The position numbers and the translations under genes are program-made. A stretch of DNA of 64,000 bases from Nereocystis luetkeana (taxonomy: Eukaryota; Sar; Phaeophyceae; Laminariales; Laminariaceae), in NCBI GenBank assembly GCA_031213475.1, contig JARUPZ010000010.1:1245001-1309000 (forward strand), in the 5' to 3' direction. Shown here piece after piece: positions 27,701 to 39,900 of the stretch (position 1 is the first letter of the stretch; each line of letters opens with the position of its first letter). The notes beneath the pieces were generated by a model. It worked only from the letters and a program-made list of their open reading frames with translations, was not told where the DNA came from and did not search any database.

Positions 27701-30700
27701 TGCATGATGACGTGTTGGTGGTGGGCAAAAATGGTTTGTAGAGCTCACTGCTATCCTGGTGCTCCGACTGAGCTGTGCTTTTGGGTTGGTTTTCCAACCA
27801 CAGTACTGCTCGCTGCATACGTGCCGCTGAAAAGGGAAGTGTAGATGAGCAATGCCTTATTGGGGTGGTGCCATATTTTGTCCTGAAAATATACTGTCGA
27901 AGGCGCATGACGGTACTGGCAGTTATGTATATCACAAGGCGGCGAGCAAGAGCTAGAAATAATAGGCTATCGATTTTGCTGTCGGTAGCACACTAGCCAG
28001 TCATTGAATGCTCGTAACTCGTAGGGCACGGCCGCATGACGTCCTGGTATGGAGTGGTATGCGAGTCGTGCTATCCGGTCAGTTTGTTGCCCAGGATACG
28101 TGCGGATTGTACGTACTGTGCTTTATTACAGCTCGAGACGGTAATAAAAGTGACACCAGTACTCACGCCTTTCACTCTGAGCACGTATCATGCGCAGGGT
28201 CACGCCAATTTTGTAGACCCGATATCGTAAACCTGCGGCGCAGTGGTTTCATTGGTTCGTACGAACGTCGAAATATAGATCGACCAAGCAAGGATGGCCG
28301 GATCAGTAACATTGTTTTGTGTTGTCCTGTCCCTTGGTAGGTTAGAGTTCTGAAAACTAGCCATACGATACGCCTGCGTCACCCACATTGCGTCACACAT
28401 TACCTATACACCACACCACGACTCTTTTCGCCTGCTCCTTACCACGAGCACCGATGCTAATGAGCAATACCACGAGGCTTGGGTCCCCAGCTCAACATCT
28501 ACAGAGCGGAGTTCAAATCGGACCTCACAGAACCAGCCCAACCGCAGTCCAAGTTACTTGGCCTTTTACTGGTGTCACACGCCGGCGGCAAGCCAACTAG
28601 CATCAAGGAGGGACCCTTGGGTAGCATACTCACCTCTGGCACATTAAGCCAGCCTGGCCACGCCTTCCCGTTTGTGACATATCCTGGAGACGGGAGGTAC
28701 GCCTTGAACATGGCCTGCCGAGAGCAAATAATAGTGGGGGTGGGGGTGGAAGCGGTGCCGTGACGTCACTGCTACCCATAAACCGCAATCGGCGACTCCC
28801 ACAAGTTTTGAGAGCGTCAAATATTTAGACATCGATTTCTACAACAGGGATCGCACTTTTTATGCCCAGGGAGTAGTAGTGCTATACTAGGTATACGAAA
28901 GGGGGGTGCTACCTCAGTTTCAGCGGGCTCCTTGCATGAGGACCTCCATATATCACCCATAAACTGGCGGTCCTCGAGCGAAAAAGAGGCAATGGCCTTA
29001 CAAGCAGCTTGAGTATCAGGAAAACGAAACGAAAATGAGAAACTACGTTGGTGAATAGCTCCTCCTACGTTGATGGTGAGGATGCCCTGTGGGCCGGCGA
29101 AAGTTTGGCCTGCAGGATATGGTAGCCCCGTTACAGTACTATGACTGCACAAACGGTTATTCGATGACCGAGTTCCAAATATTTTCAGAGTCAACATACC
29201 ATTGTATTCGTTGAATACCGATGTGAAGGTTTCAAGACCGTTCGACAGATGCCTAGACTCCGCGTGATTGGGTATCGGGCATAGGTCTCAACACCTATCG
29301 AAGTCGGCTGTTGGTTGATCAGAAGTCGACTGTCGGCTTATCAACCTGAAGAGCCCCAGAGACATTGGGTGACAATCCTGGCGTAGGATGTGCCTGGCGT
29401 GGGTACGAATCTACTGGGGAGCCGAGCTACGGCAAAGGAGAAAGAGGGGGCTCACGCGCTTCTGGCTCGGGTTTAGCCCACCATCGCGTGTGTTGCCACC
29501 GCAAAACGAAAGTACCGACCGTAGACGGGTAATATACTCGTAGTCGCTCGAACTGGGCTGTTGGGGGGGGGTACCTTTCGAAATACGAAACGCCTCAATC
29601 CAGTGATGTACAGAGCCCATCCCCCGAGTGGCTTAAACGTGGCAGTGAAACGGTTGGCGTCACACCCCCGCCACCGTAGAATCAGTCCTCGCATGAGGGC
29701 CCCCTCCTAGGTCGCTTTAGAACACTGCCCCTGAAGTACCCCCTAGTCTTGGCCTTCGTTCCGACCGTAACCTCCGGTCCCCATCATTGTCAAGAGGGTC
29801 AAATGAATACTACGGTAGCGAAAACCAAGGCCGGAAAAACGTGTTTCGAGGCTACGGCTCTTTCTCTTTCTGTGGCAACAGCTATGGTCAAAACAGCAGG
29901 AGGGGGCTGCATACGTGTACACGCGCCATGACATGACAGGGGTGCTCCGTAACACAATTTGTTTTGTGCCGAATGTGTTGCGACTGACAGGGCCCTCCTC
30001 AACTGACGACGGTCTCTACGATAGAGGTCACACGTTTTGCCGATATAGTTGGGTCTGACCGGGCGCCTGATTCCAACATATGTTAGGGATCAAGTAATGT
30101 TTTACATTGTATTTCCTGATTCACTTTGGACTTGGGACTGACGGTCAGTGAACACATTTTTAGCTTTTCCCTGAAATCGTCTTTCGGGGGTGAGGTATGG
30201 AGCTCCGTAAGGTCGACTGAGGACCCTCAGAACGTTCAGGTGGTATCTCTAACGTCGCACGACGCTGACGAACTACTGTGTGGTATCGCTGCAATGCCAG
30301 TTGAGATTGAACACCGTTTGCGTTGGTGGTGGAGGAGGTATGTTACCGCCGCGGACACAATTTAGGGGCCGACCTTTCCGATGAGTTTTGTGGGGGGGCC
30401 GTCGCGCACTACTTAGCTCCTCACCGTCAAAGGCCTAGGGCCCGCAAAGGCCTTCCTCCGTATCCCCTAGCGTATTCCCTGTCTTTAGTTAACCCCTCTT
30501 GTAGCACAGGCAGTCCGTCGAATGAGGGCGGATGGAGCGAAAGCCGACTTCAAGAGAGGAGGCCTGCTACGGTGTATATAGAGAATACGCCCTGTTTCCA
30601 TCGCCCATGTCATGAGGAGCTCTGCGTAAGCTTCATCGTATATTGTTGAGATGGACGGGTGTTGTACAAATCGCCCATCTGTCGTTTTCAGGGAGTTGGG

Positions 30701-33700
30701 CATTGTCCTCGCTGTGCTACACGGCTGATGGTGCATGGGTCTGACAAACGTTCTAGACTAATTCTCGCGGTAGGGGTGGTACTTTTCTTGTCTCAATGTT
30801 GTCTGGCCGATTGGGCGCCCCAAGCGAGCAACCATGAGCATACCAGTTAGTCTGATACTTGGGCGGACAGCACATTGTTGGTTAGGGTTTTCTAGCGCCA
30901 AGAAATGTTGGTCGGGAGCTCGCCCAACAAACGTATTGGAAGTCGTCTTAGTTGAAGTGAGCTATTTTGAGCCTCCTTGTGGAATGAACGCAGCAAAGGA
31001 ATGACCATACCCTTTCGTGACATTTCTCGACCGGAGGGCTCGGTAAAGCCAGTCGCAAAAACGAGCCGGGCTGCAGCATTCCCTTCTGTCGTGGCATGCT
31101 TGGGCCGGTGCCGCAGCAGGCAGTTCTGCCGTAAGCGGTGTGCAAAGTAACATCGACGAGTTCCGTGATATGATAGACGTGCAACTGACAGTACTGTTTG
31201 TTTTCGGATAATCCGGAGTGTTTCTGAATGATGGGGTTTCTGAGCCAATAAACTGCCTAAAAAACGTTCTTGCGTTTGATTCATGTTTCGATATGGACCT
31301 CGTAGGTTGTGCAACTTCTGCCGGTCTGGCTAAGCGTATCATTTCTTGATGCCGTTTGGGGGGGGCTTGCTACTACGAGGGGCAATAGTAAATAGGACTT
31401 ATGGTACACACAAAAAACTATCAGGTATGTATTTACCTATTTTTACTAACAGTATTCGGTCCTATTTACTATGGTCCCCCGTAAAAGTGACTCACACTAC
31501 TGTAACAGTAGCAGGACAACCTCAACCGAAGAGGGGCATCAAATGTTAGGGGCATATCTCTATCGTGTAAGGCGTGCACCCCTGCGAACTCGGGAACAAG
31601 GGATTACTCGCACATGTTAACATGCTCGGCACTTGCACATGGGAGGCGTGGTACGATAGGGGTCGATATATTGTATGGATGACCTGGTTCATTAACTCAA
31701 CATCGTCGCAACGATTCTGAATGATTTTGCGATGTTATACACAGGAGTTTAGTATTTTAAACCTACGTAGGCCGTGAGATTGTTTATCGACAAGTGCATC
31801 TTGCGTATGTTCAAAAATCAGTTTTTTTGGGTGACGTAGTAATGCCATGTCTATAGCATAGTGTGAAGCTGCTCAAGTTAGGAACCTCGACAATATTTTG
31901 ATTGGGGCACCTACCTTAAGCTTGTGTCTTGGACGTGTTCGCTCGTACCTGTAGGACATCTCGTGATTGGAATAATATATATACCCGCTACATGTGTTTG
32001 CCGTTTGGGAACACTTGGTGTGAACAAAGACGATGTTGAAATATGTGGGAAAGATCCGTGTCATAAACATCGCATTCCGAGTCACCCCACGGTAGGGGTT
32101 GCACGTTTCGGGCCAAAGTTCCTGACTAACTGCGTTCCTTAAGTGAGGAACTACCAGTTAGGATAAAAAAAAGTCTCGCGTACATTCGTTTTAGGACTAG
32201 CGCATACCAGTAGTACCGGTCGGGTGGCACGAACGAATTTCTTCCAGGTATTGTATCGGGTGATATATTGAGCTCCTACTGTAAGGGGCTCAGAAACTTC
32301 TGGTGCACCCCTTGTTGTTGTTGTTGTTGTTGTTGCTGTTCTCACATTAACTCACAATATAATGCAGTCCGTGGTCGCCGTGGGATGGCCCTTCGACTGG
32401 AACAGAACACACGAACTACGTCGTGCAGACCGCAAAAAACTAAGGATCGTTTTTGCTTTTCCAAAACGTATTCGTCGCCAAGATCAAGGCTGGCGTGGGT
32501 GGCGGGATCACCTTAGGATCCCTTGAATTTGGCCGCTGCCTGGAGGCACTCGGCCGGCCGGGCGACTTCCCTATTTCTTTGTAGACTACAGAAACGGAAG
32601 CTTCCGGATTCGTGGTAGGCACCCGGCCATCTGGGGTGAAAATTTGTTACGCCCTTCCGGAACAAAAACAGAGCACTCTGTTCCTATTCCGTTAGGTACT
32701 TTCAGAGCCACTCGACGAGGCTCCCTAAATCGTATGGCGATAATGATGGCATCATGCTTCTTCAGTGATCCGAGCAGGGGGGGGGTTTCATACATTCATG
32801 TCTAATGTGCGGGCGTTGCTGGGTGTCAATGATAATACGCTGCTTGCAACCCCCGTCAAGTTGTGCTCACATCGCTGTCGGGCTCTTCGAACAATTTCCG
32901 GAATGGAAACTTTCCGATATCCTCGAAGTCGAAGCTCGCCGGGGCGTCAAACCTCCTTCCTGCGTCGGAGGTGGAGTCCCCGAACACGACCATCTGAGGG
33001 GAGGAACACGGGCGTGCGCACGTGCGAGTTCCGAGTCATTAGAACCACATTCGAAACTGGTGCTCCAGTCGGGGGGGATGCCCTATTATTCGTACTGCCG
33101 AGTTTACGCCACTCGGGCGACCCGTGCCGTGTATCTCACTCACTACCGAACGTGAATCTCGTTCGGTTGGCGCAAGAGAAGCAAACAATGTCATGGGCGT
33201 GCTAATTACGAGATGGACGGACGAAATATGATGAGCGCTTGCTACGCGAGGAGTAATGTACGGTAGTCTCTCGGCGGAGTGGCTCTGAGCCGCCGGGAAA
33301 TAATAGAAAAGCTACAGGCGACTGCCTTACACCGTGACCCCGTATTCGTGTGCTGGCGGTCTGTTTCCATTTTCCACCGCACTCCGTACATTCTCGAAAA
33401 CACACAGAGATGGGTTCTTCATCAATCAGGTGTTCCTTGACCTATAAAACTAACTCTATGCGCCATCCAACATATTTGGATGAGGAAACAACGTACCATG
33501 TACGTGCCGCCCAATGGACCATCCCTGTATATAGGTACAGATCACAAAAGCCAAAAGGATACTACTTACTGGATTTATCACGGTATCGGAGGGCAATACC
33601 ATGTTCCACCAGGAGCGCAGCATCCCACACGAAACATGACCGATTCAAACGGAAGTTTGCTCGCGCAACCAGACCACCTTTTGTATCAGATAATCTGCTA

Positions 33701-36527
33701 TTAAAAGTCCACAAACCAACATATTCGTTGAACTATCCTATTACTTGGGTATACCAGTAGATACTCACCTGAGGAGTGCAGCCGATCGGAATATAGTGAT
33801 AAGGAAACGGTATCCCCCTGGGTCATTGGGCGGGCCGCTCCCGTCGTGTCAGACAGGGTTGGGCCAGATCGCACCCAAACGTGGCTTCAGCTACAGCTTT
33901 ATTACCTACGCACCCCATGTTTCCCAGATCGAGCTAGAATATGACGCATTGGACACCAAACCAGAGGAACATCACGGTATTGTATTATCTCCAATGATAC
34001 AGGGGAAATAGCAGCGCTGGCCGTGAAGACAGACATGTGTGGAAAGAGAGAGCTCCGGGTGTGGCCACATGCGAGAGCGAAATACGATATAGTATCCATA
34101 TTCGGTGCGTGTTAGCGCTTCGATAACGTCCGGACAAGACGGCCGCCCACCCCATTCGCCCCAGCCCACGGCAGCTAAATCGGCACGGTTCTGCGCAATG
34201 TCACGACACGGATGGCGCCTCACTTTTCCAAGCTAGTCACGTGAAGATCCCGATGTCTCACAGGAAATACTACCCTTGAAGAAGTTCGGTTCGCGCAACT
34301 TGGTATTCGTTTACAGGCACTAGGGTTATACTGTGCACACATACTAGCCAAAATACCGGACGGACCGGTTTACCCATAGATGCCGGTCGCCCCGGTGGTT
34401 CAAGTGGTTAACCTCGAATTCTACTTGTTTGAGTCCGGGGTTCGAGCCCCAGGTGGGTCGGACTTTGCCTTCATTTGCAAAAATAAAAAAGGATTCAATT
34501 GTTGAGAGCGCCTTGCGGCGTGGGTAGGCACAATTCGATGCGAGTCGACAAAGGAAGAAAAGGCTGAAATCTTCTCGCGATAAAAAATGAAGGCACGTAC
34601 CGTAGCGGGAAGGGGGGAGAAGAGCCTGCTATGTGACCCCGGATCTGAGTGACGAGTTGGAAGGAGAGAGAGAAGACGATGTGCGAAGACAATAAATGGG
34701 ACGAGAAGAAAAAAAAACAAAAATAGCTGCTCACTTAAGGACTTCCACCGCGGGCCGGGAAGAAAGTGTTTCAAAAACGGTAAACCCTTACGGTGTGATG
34801 GGTCGTTTGTTTCCGGGTACCAGGTGGGAGTTTGGACGGAAAGTTGCCGGCGTAGTCAGCTGCAGGGTCGTACTCAGTAGAGAAGGGTTTATTGGAGATA
34901 GGGCGACGTTGGTCTCCAGCGGGGTCACGCAGTTTTCGCGCCGTATCCTCAACGAGGTTTCTGGTCAATGAACACTCTACACCGGCGTGCACGTCACGGA
35001 GTAACCGCGTGTCCAACCAGGCATGGGCCCTGGTCCGTTTCGTTGTCTAAACAGTACCAGTGTTCATCTACAGGTAATAACCTGCCTGCTGCCTTAGGAA
35101 AAAGCGATATACGTTATTCCAGATTGAAGGCGGTGGTAGTGGTCTGGAGAAGGGACAGGGTTGGGTTCTTGTGGGGTAGGCAGTCCCTGCTCCACACTCT
35201 CGAAGAAAATTCAGCAGAACAACACCCTTGCCCGGCGCGCTCAATCAAGACGAACAAAGAGCAATATGCGAGTAGGCATGGCCTCTGGTCCCAGCGATCA
35301 CAAATCAGTGCTCGTCTACTTGCGGCATCTCTCGGCTGGTCGCGGAAATACCAGAGGTCCAATATATATTGACAGAGGAACGTCTCGAACGATAGCAGGC
35401 CATAGGACACCGGACGCAAATCAAAATGTGCGTCGCTAACGAAGCATATACGTGAAGAGAGTAGAGCGAGGGGAGATAACGGGCGAGCGGGGTATGCAGG
35501 AGATGGGCACCGTGAACGTATTTGTCTCCGCCACTGGCGGCATGGCCTCTGATATACAGAAATCCCCAAACATGCTCCTTACGAGGCGGAGTATCATTTG
35601 GTGTTTGGTGCTAGTGAAGCCAGATCGCGTCTAAGACAAGTTTTCGACAGGGCGCCTTCAGCGGGGATCTCCGGGGAGCCCTCCCGGCGAGATTTCAGGA
35701 TATACACGCCTGATGACAACCACAACATGTATACCACAGTTACGTCTATGAAATGTTCGTCCTTTTCCCAACTTTTATTTTGTATGTCCTCGTACGAGCA
35801 TTATATCACGGCGGGCAAGAGACTCTGTGATGCGGAGGGGGGGGCGGGGGCGGTTGCGTTAGGTCCATCCCTCTGAGGAAGAGCAGATGGTTGATATCCG
35901 GACGCACCAGATAACGGAGCACACAAGTTGAAATATGAACTGATTAAGAACCCAAGCAGTGCTGTTCCCTCAAACGCCAGAACTCAGGTAAAGGGCACCG
36001 CAGAAGGGGGGGGGTAAAGAAGACGGCAAATCTAAGAAACAAAACCCAGACGACGTTGGCACAGCAGCACACAGGTAGGTAAGGCCTTGCTCCTACCATC
36101 TGCCATTATGCGGCGTGGTGTTTTCATTCCCTCTGAATGGAGAGGATCTACCATACCAGTACAGCTTTCCTCCGACTGGAGAGGATCTACCATACCAATA
36201 CGGCAAGAAGTATGCTGCGTACTGCTGTAAATAAAAAATCAACCATACATGTGTATTCTCACAGCAGCATGTGGTGTGTTTACTATGAGTAGTATATACA
36301 TACGAATGCTTTAGGGCATCCTGCTACACTTACGCACTGCCCAGCCCTTATGACACCACGATGACTATACTGCTGTACAGTGCTGCTAGTACATGTAACA
36401 GTACTACAGTACTGGTTTTGCTACTACTACTCCTACTCCTACTATTAATACTACTACTACTACTCCTACTATTAATAATACTACTACTACTATACTACTA
36501 CTACTACTACTACTCCTACTCCTACTC

Positions 36528-36575
<48 letters not shown>

Positions 36576-36582
36576 GTACTAG

Positions 36583-36632
<50 letters not shown>

Positions 36633-36684
36633 TTAATACTACTACCCCTCCTCCTCCTCCTACTACTACTAGTACTACTACTAG

Positions 36685-36716
<32 letters not shown>

Positions 36717-36944
36717 ATACTACTACTACTACTGCGGTACCACTCGTACGGTCAACCCTATGACAAGAAATGAATTCCGTACGTGAAATAGTACTACTGT
36801 TGTAGCTGCGCGACAAACCTTGGGATTCCTTCGCCATTTCTTGTACTGCGGTGGCCGCTGGGCCTTCGAGTCGTCACCAGAGCCGGATGCGATGCCAACC
36901 AAAATGCCAGCAGTAGCGGCCAGCAGCAACGCCCTTCTCTCCAT
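18759..36944 (-). CDS. Secreted GDSL/SGNH-hydrolase (esterase/lipase-like), 10 exons
   Basis: Exons on the minus strand are 36944-36819, 32993-32871, 28714-28630, 25949-25834, 24476-24413, 23714-23548, 22552-22451, 21472-21341, 20298-20185 and 19010-18759 (TAG stop). All introns are GT-AG and the phases agree, giving about 426 aa. Exon 1 starts at MERRALLLAATAGILVGIAS, a signal peptide, so the product is probably secreted. Exon 2 carries block I (VVFGDSTSDAGRR, Ser nucleophile). Exon 3 has TNGKAWPGWLNVPE, exon 4 has NVCQFGGST (block II Gly), exon 6 has HVINIGGND (block III Asn) and exon 10 has FWDSLHLTTHIH (block V Asp and His). Exon 10 also has a Cys-rich stretch, C-x3-C-x2-C-x6-C-x2-C-x9-C, probably disulfide-bonded. 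The family hydrolyses ester bonds in lipids or acetylated sugars; the substrate here is unknown. The least certain junction is exon 3/4: a stronger donor lies 4 nt earlier (after 28634) but does not keep the frame. All key residues are present, so it is probably functional. Confidence 0.85.
21769..21782 (+). repeat. Poly-G tract in esterase intron 8/7 region
   Basis: A run of about 14 G bases lies between exons 8 (starts 21472) and 7 (ends 22451) of the minus-strand esterase gene, so the pre-mRNA would carry poly-C. No function is evident. Confidence 0.85.
25425..25640 (+). mobile_element. Family 2 element, partial, in esterase intron 4
   Basis: The sequence GGCTCCATACCTCACCCGAA and the following AACTGACTTT are nearly identical to 62898-62930. 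Further in, TTTTTGGGTTAAGGGGCCC followed by CCAGAAAAC matches the inner part of the 62.8-kb and 0.7-kb copies. The ends are not clear. It lies between esterase exons 4 (25834) and 5 (24476). Confidence 0.5.
30016..30255 (+). mobile_element. Family 2 element in esterase intron 2
   Basis: The left end is CTACGATAGAGGTCACACG. The distal part has CGTCTTTCGGGGGTGAGGTA followed by TGGAGCTCCGTAAGG. Both are family landmarks in the expected order and at about 240-bp spacing. The right TIR is badly worn (GGTGGTATCTCTAACG). Confidence 0.55.
31195..31290 (-). mobile_element. Family 2 element, fragment, in esterase intron 2
   Basis: The plus strand reads TTTCTGAATGATGGGGTTTC, which matches the internal landmark TTTTCTGAATGATTGGGC at 682-700. 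Only this inner part is recognisable and no ends are preserved. Confidence 0.4.
31371..31486 (-). mobile_element. MITE family 1 in esterase intron 2
   Basis: The right end, CTATGGTCCCCCGTAA, is intact and the inner TIR edge CGGTCCTATTTA is present. The left end, TACTACGAGGGGCAATAGTA, is worn. The interior has TATTTTTACTAACAGTATTC, the inverse of the internal motif in the plus-oriented copies. Confidence 0.8.
32312..32340 (+). repeat. (GTT)n microsatellite
   Basis: Eight or nine GTT units end in GCTGTT. They lie within the second half of a region resembling family 2 (AGCTCCTACTGTAAGGGGCT upstream), just 3' of esterase exon 2 on the minus strand, in intron 2. Confidence 0.9.
34386..34490 (+). 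mobile_element. tRNA-derived SINE-like sequence in esterase intron 1
   Basis: An A-box-like TGGTTCAAGTGGTTAAC (34396 on) is followed 40 bases later by a good B box, GGTTCGAGCCCC (about 34440-34450). This is the spacing of a Ser/Leu-type tRNA with an internal RNA polymerase III promoter. The flanks do not form a proper seven-pair acceptor stem, and the 3' side runs into CATTTGCAAAAATAAAAAAG. A SINE head or tRNA pseudogene therefore fits better than a working tRNA. Confidence 0.5.
36420..36733 (+). repeat. (CTA)n compound microsatellite, 314 bp, in esterase intron 1
   Basis: Almost pure CTA repeats are interspersed with CTC and ATA units. The repeat starts 86 bases downstream of the exon 1 donor in transcript direction. 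On the sense strand it is (TAG)n, so each unit offers both GT and AG dinucleotides. The long valine- or tyrosine-rich ORFs across it are artefacts of the repeat. Confidence 0.95.
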
Positions 36945-39900
36945 GTCGACCGAGAGACCGCCCAGCAGCGGAGGGTGCGAGAAACGACTTCGGTGGGCGC
37001 TCCACGAAACCTTTGGCACAGCCAAGTCTAGCCAAGTCTAGATACACTCACTCGTGGCCCTCAGACACGACACCTCAGCAGCGTAATATGCTAGGGGTTG
37101 CGTCCGCTCGACACTGTCCCGACCTCAGCGAAATGTAGACCAAGGCGAAGGCGTAAGTGAAGGAGTGTGTATTTTTGGCCGCCAGCACACCGAATCAAGA
37201 CCGACCCGGAGTGATCCGAGAGGCTTTTCCTGGATTATTACCATAGTAGTGAGAACCCGGCACATGGTAGACCTCAAGTACATGTAACATTGCGTGGTGT
37301 GGTCTATACCTGGTACGTACTACAGTATGCACAATTATACAGTAGTTGAAACATATATAATTAATTGTTCCATGCCGCCCATGAGACCATACTTACTTCC
37401 ATGGCGGCAGGTAGGAAGCGAGCGGCGGGTGTCGACCCTTTGTTCGGTTGAGGTAACTGCTACGTCCCCTATCTACCGGCCGAAAGGCCCGCGCGGTGTA
37501 CACATTTTCATAACGGTGTAGTACGAGGGATGCACATACATACCAGGTACCGGTATGTATGTTGTACCAAATATGTATTTTTTTGACGCATAATTATAAT
37601 ATGATACACGTATGTACGTACGTACGTACCTACTATATACCAGGTATAATAGTATGCACTATTTGTAGAAACATATACCAGGTACCAGGTACCTGGTATC
37701 AATATTAATAGTATGCATGTGCACTGTCGTGATGGTATGTTTCAGTCTGAGGTACAAGTATTAATGTCAGTGGCACAAGTATATAATATACCTGGTACCT
37801 GGTATACATATGTATCTAATACATCGTGATGAATACGACGGAATGCGTCCGCCCCGACATGTAAGAGGGTTCTCACGGCTTCACGTCAATCGATGTTACA
37901 AAAATAGACAATTTAATTGTACTTTAGACTATTAATAATACCTTCCTTACATGTAACAGCAGCAGCAGTGTTTCATTAACGAATTTCTATTTCGGGAGTT
38001 ATGTATGGTTCACGCCGTCTGGGCGTAGCCCTGTACAGTCAGTTCCGTCTGGGGGACAAATCACTGAAACTATAAGTCGCTCGTCCCGAAAATGGGCATG
38101 GAGTTCTAAAAAGATCAATAAGCCGCAAAGAGCTACCACCAATATGACCCTACTGAACGTCTACTCCGGGTCTGGATAATTCATGTCCTAAAAAATGCAC
38201 TTAGTACTATGTAATGTGTGTGTTTTTATATACCTGGTATATAGAAGGTACAGGTAGGTGTGCTGTATATTTTTATCTAACGTTTCGAGATAAAATATTT
38301 CAAACCGTGTTGATAGTTACCTGGTAATATCACGAAGCATGACACGAAACACAATCAGTATACGATATACACGCAGACGTGTTCTGAAACTACTGCATTT
38401 AGTTTAACAAACGGAGGAATGCACTCCTTAATCGCGATAGCAATGCATTATTTCCATTTGGCATCACCGTCTTCGACACGTTGCCGCCTTGTGGCCATTC
38501 TTTTATAAACGTGCGATTCGTCTCTGATGACTCATACATCGAGTTGATGTTGTTGTACGATTTCTTGTAGTACTCACGTACTGTTGTTTACCTGGTACAT
38601 TGGCAACCTGACATAACGAGCAGCGTCGATCACTCACGAACAGGCGTCTCAGCAACCTGAAAAAAAACAACTCGGGAACGGTGGGTACGAGTCGTAGGCA
38701 TTGTGCTTTATTTATTTAAGGTACGTAGCCATTTGTTTGGAATCTCAAAGAGCAAAACCCCAAGCCTCAATCTCCAGTTTTCCGCCGTCGCCCTTCAAAA
38801 TAATGCGCCGTTTGCGGTCACACTGACTGGTGATTACCAGTCTTGGACAAACTTGTCTATAACTTTTTTTTGTATAAGTCGTGACCACAAATAACTGGAC
38901 TGGCAGCGAATAAATTTAGTTTCGCCTTTCTTTCAAGGCACGGTTCGTGTTTGACTGCCTGCTATGTTTAGTAGTTCCTCGGAAGCCGCCCTCAGTCGAC
39001 CGAAGTTGCCCCATGTACAGATGTGTATCCGGCCATCAGGTCATCTTCTTCGTGGAACGTTCCACGACGGCCTTCGGTCGCCGGGGAAGTTTATCAATCA
39101 GAGTTGAGATATGAACACGGGAGGAAGGGCCCCGTTCGTTACACGGACTGCGTGCTCGAGCACGTATTTTTCCTTGAACTATGTTATCTCGCGGGTAAAT
39201 AAGACGTTCAAGGTGAGTCGTACAACAAGGGGAGAGCAGGCGCTCGTTTGTGGTGGAGATGTTCGGGAGGTCTCCCACACATGCATGCCCTCAATCGGCA
39301 CGGTTTTCCCGCTTTTCTCCGACGAGGCAGAAGATACCGAACCTAGAAGGCCACGTAATACAACTAGTTCCTTGGCTATAGCGGTGGTTTCAATGTTAAG
39401 GATGAACAATGGTTTCACATATATACGTGACATACCAGGTTATTTGCGAGAACAGCGTCCACTTGCCCTCGGAATAACGAACGTCGGCAACGTCTCTGCT
39501 GGTGACGGGGAACGATTCTGATGCATGCCAATCTTATTTGGTAGAAAGCGGCAAGGCGCTCGTACACAAATGGGCCGCGCCCGCTATCAACATCCACTCG
39601 ATGTACTTTTCAGAAAGAGCTTTTACGGTGGTTGGGTTGTTAGAGAAAGGCGAGCGAACATGCCATCAAGAATGCTGGCATGCGCCCTCGTATACATACA
39701 TGCACCCTCCCGTCATATAAAACTAAACACATGGTACATGGGTTCTCGACACAGACATTGAACCTACAAACTGCTTTAACGCCCATCAAATGCCATTTAA
39801 TAGGTGTGCTGAGCATACGTGCATACCCATGTAAGAAACATCATGGTTTTCGGGGCCTCCCCTTACACCACAAACCCCAACCAACAGTCGGGCCACCGGA

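Noticed and set aside
33350-34011. Overlapping plus-strand ORFs (33350-33760, 33480-33704, 33745-34011) as a gene in esterase intron 1
   Set aside because: The composition is protein-like in places, but no domain, consistent splicing or paralogue supports them.
36490-36837. Long valine-rich minus-strand ORF and tyrosine/leucine-rich plus-strand ORF
   Set aside because: They are translations of the CTA microsatellite, where stops are absent by composition. Only the first 19 bases at the 36819-36837 end belong to the esterase exon 1, in another context.
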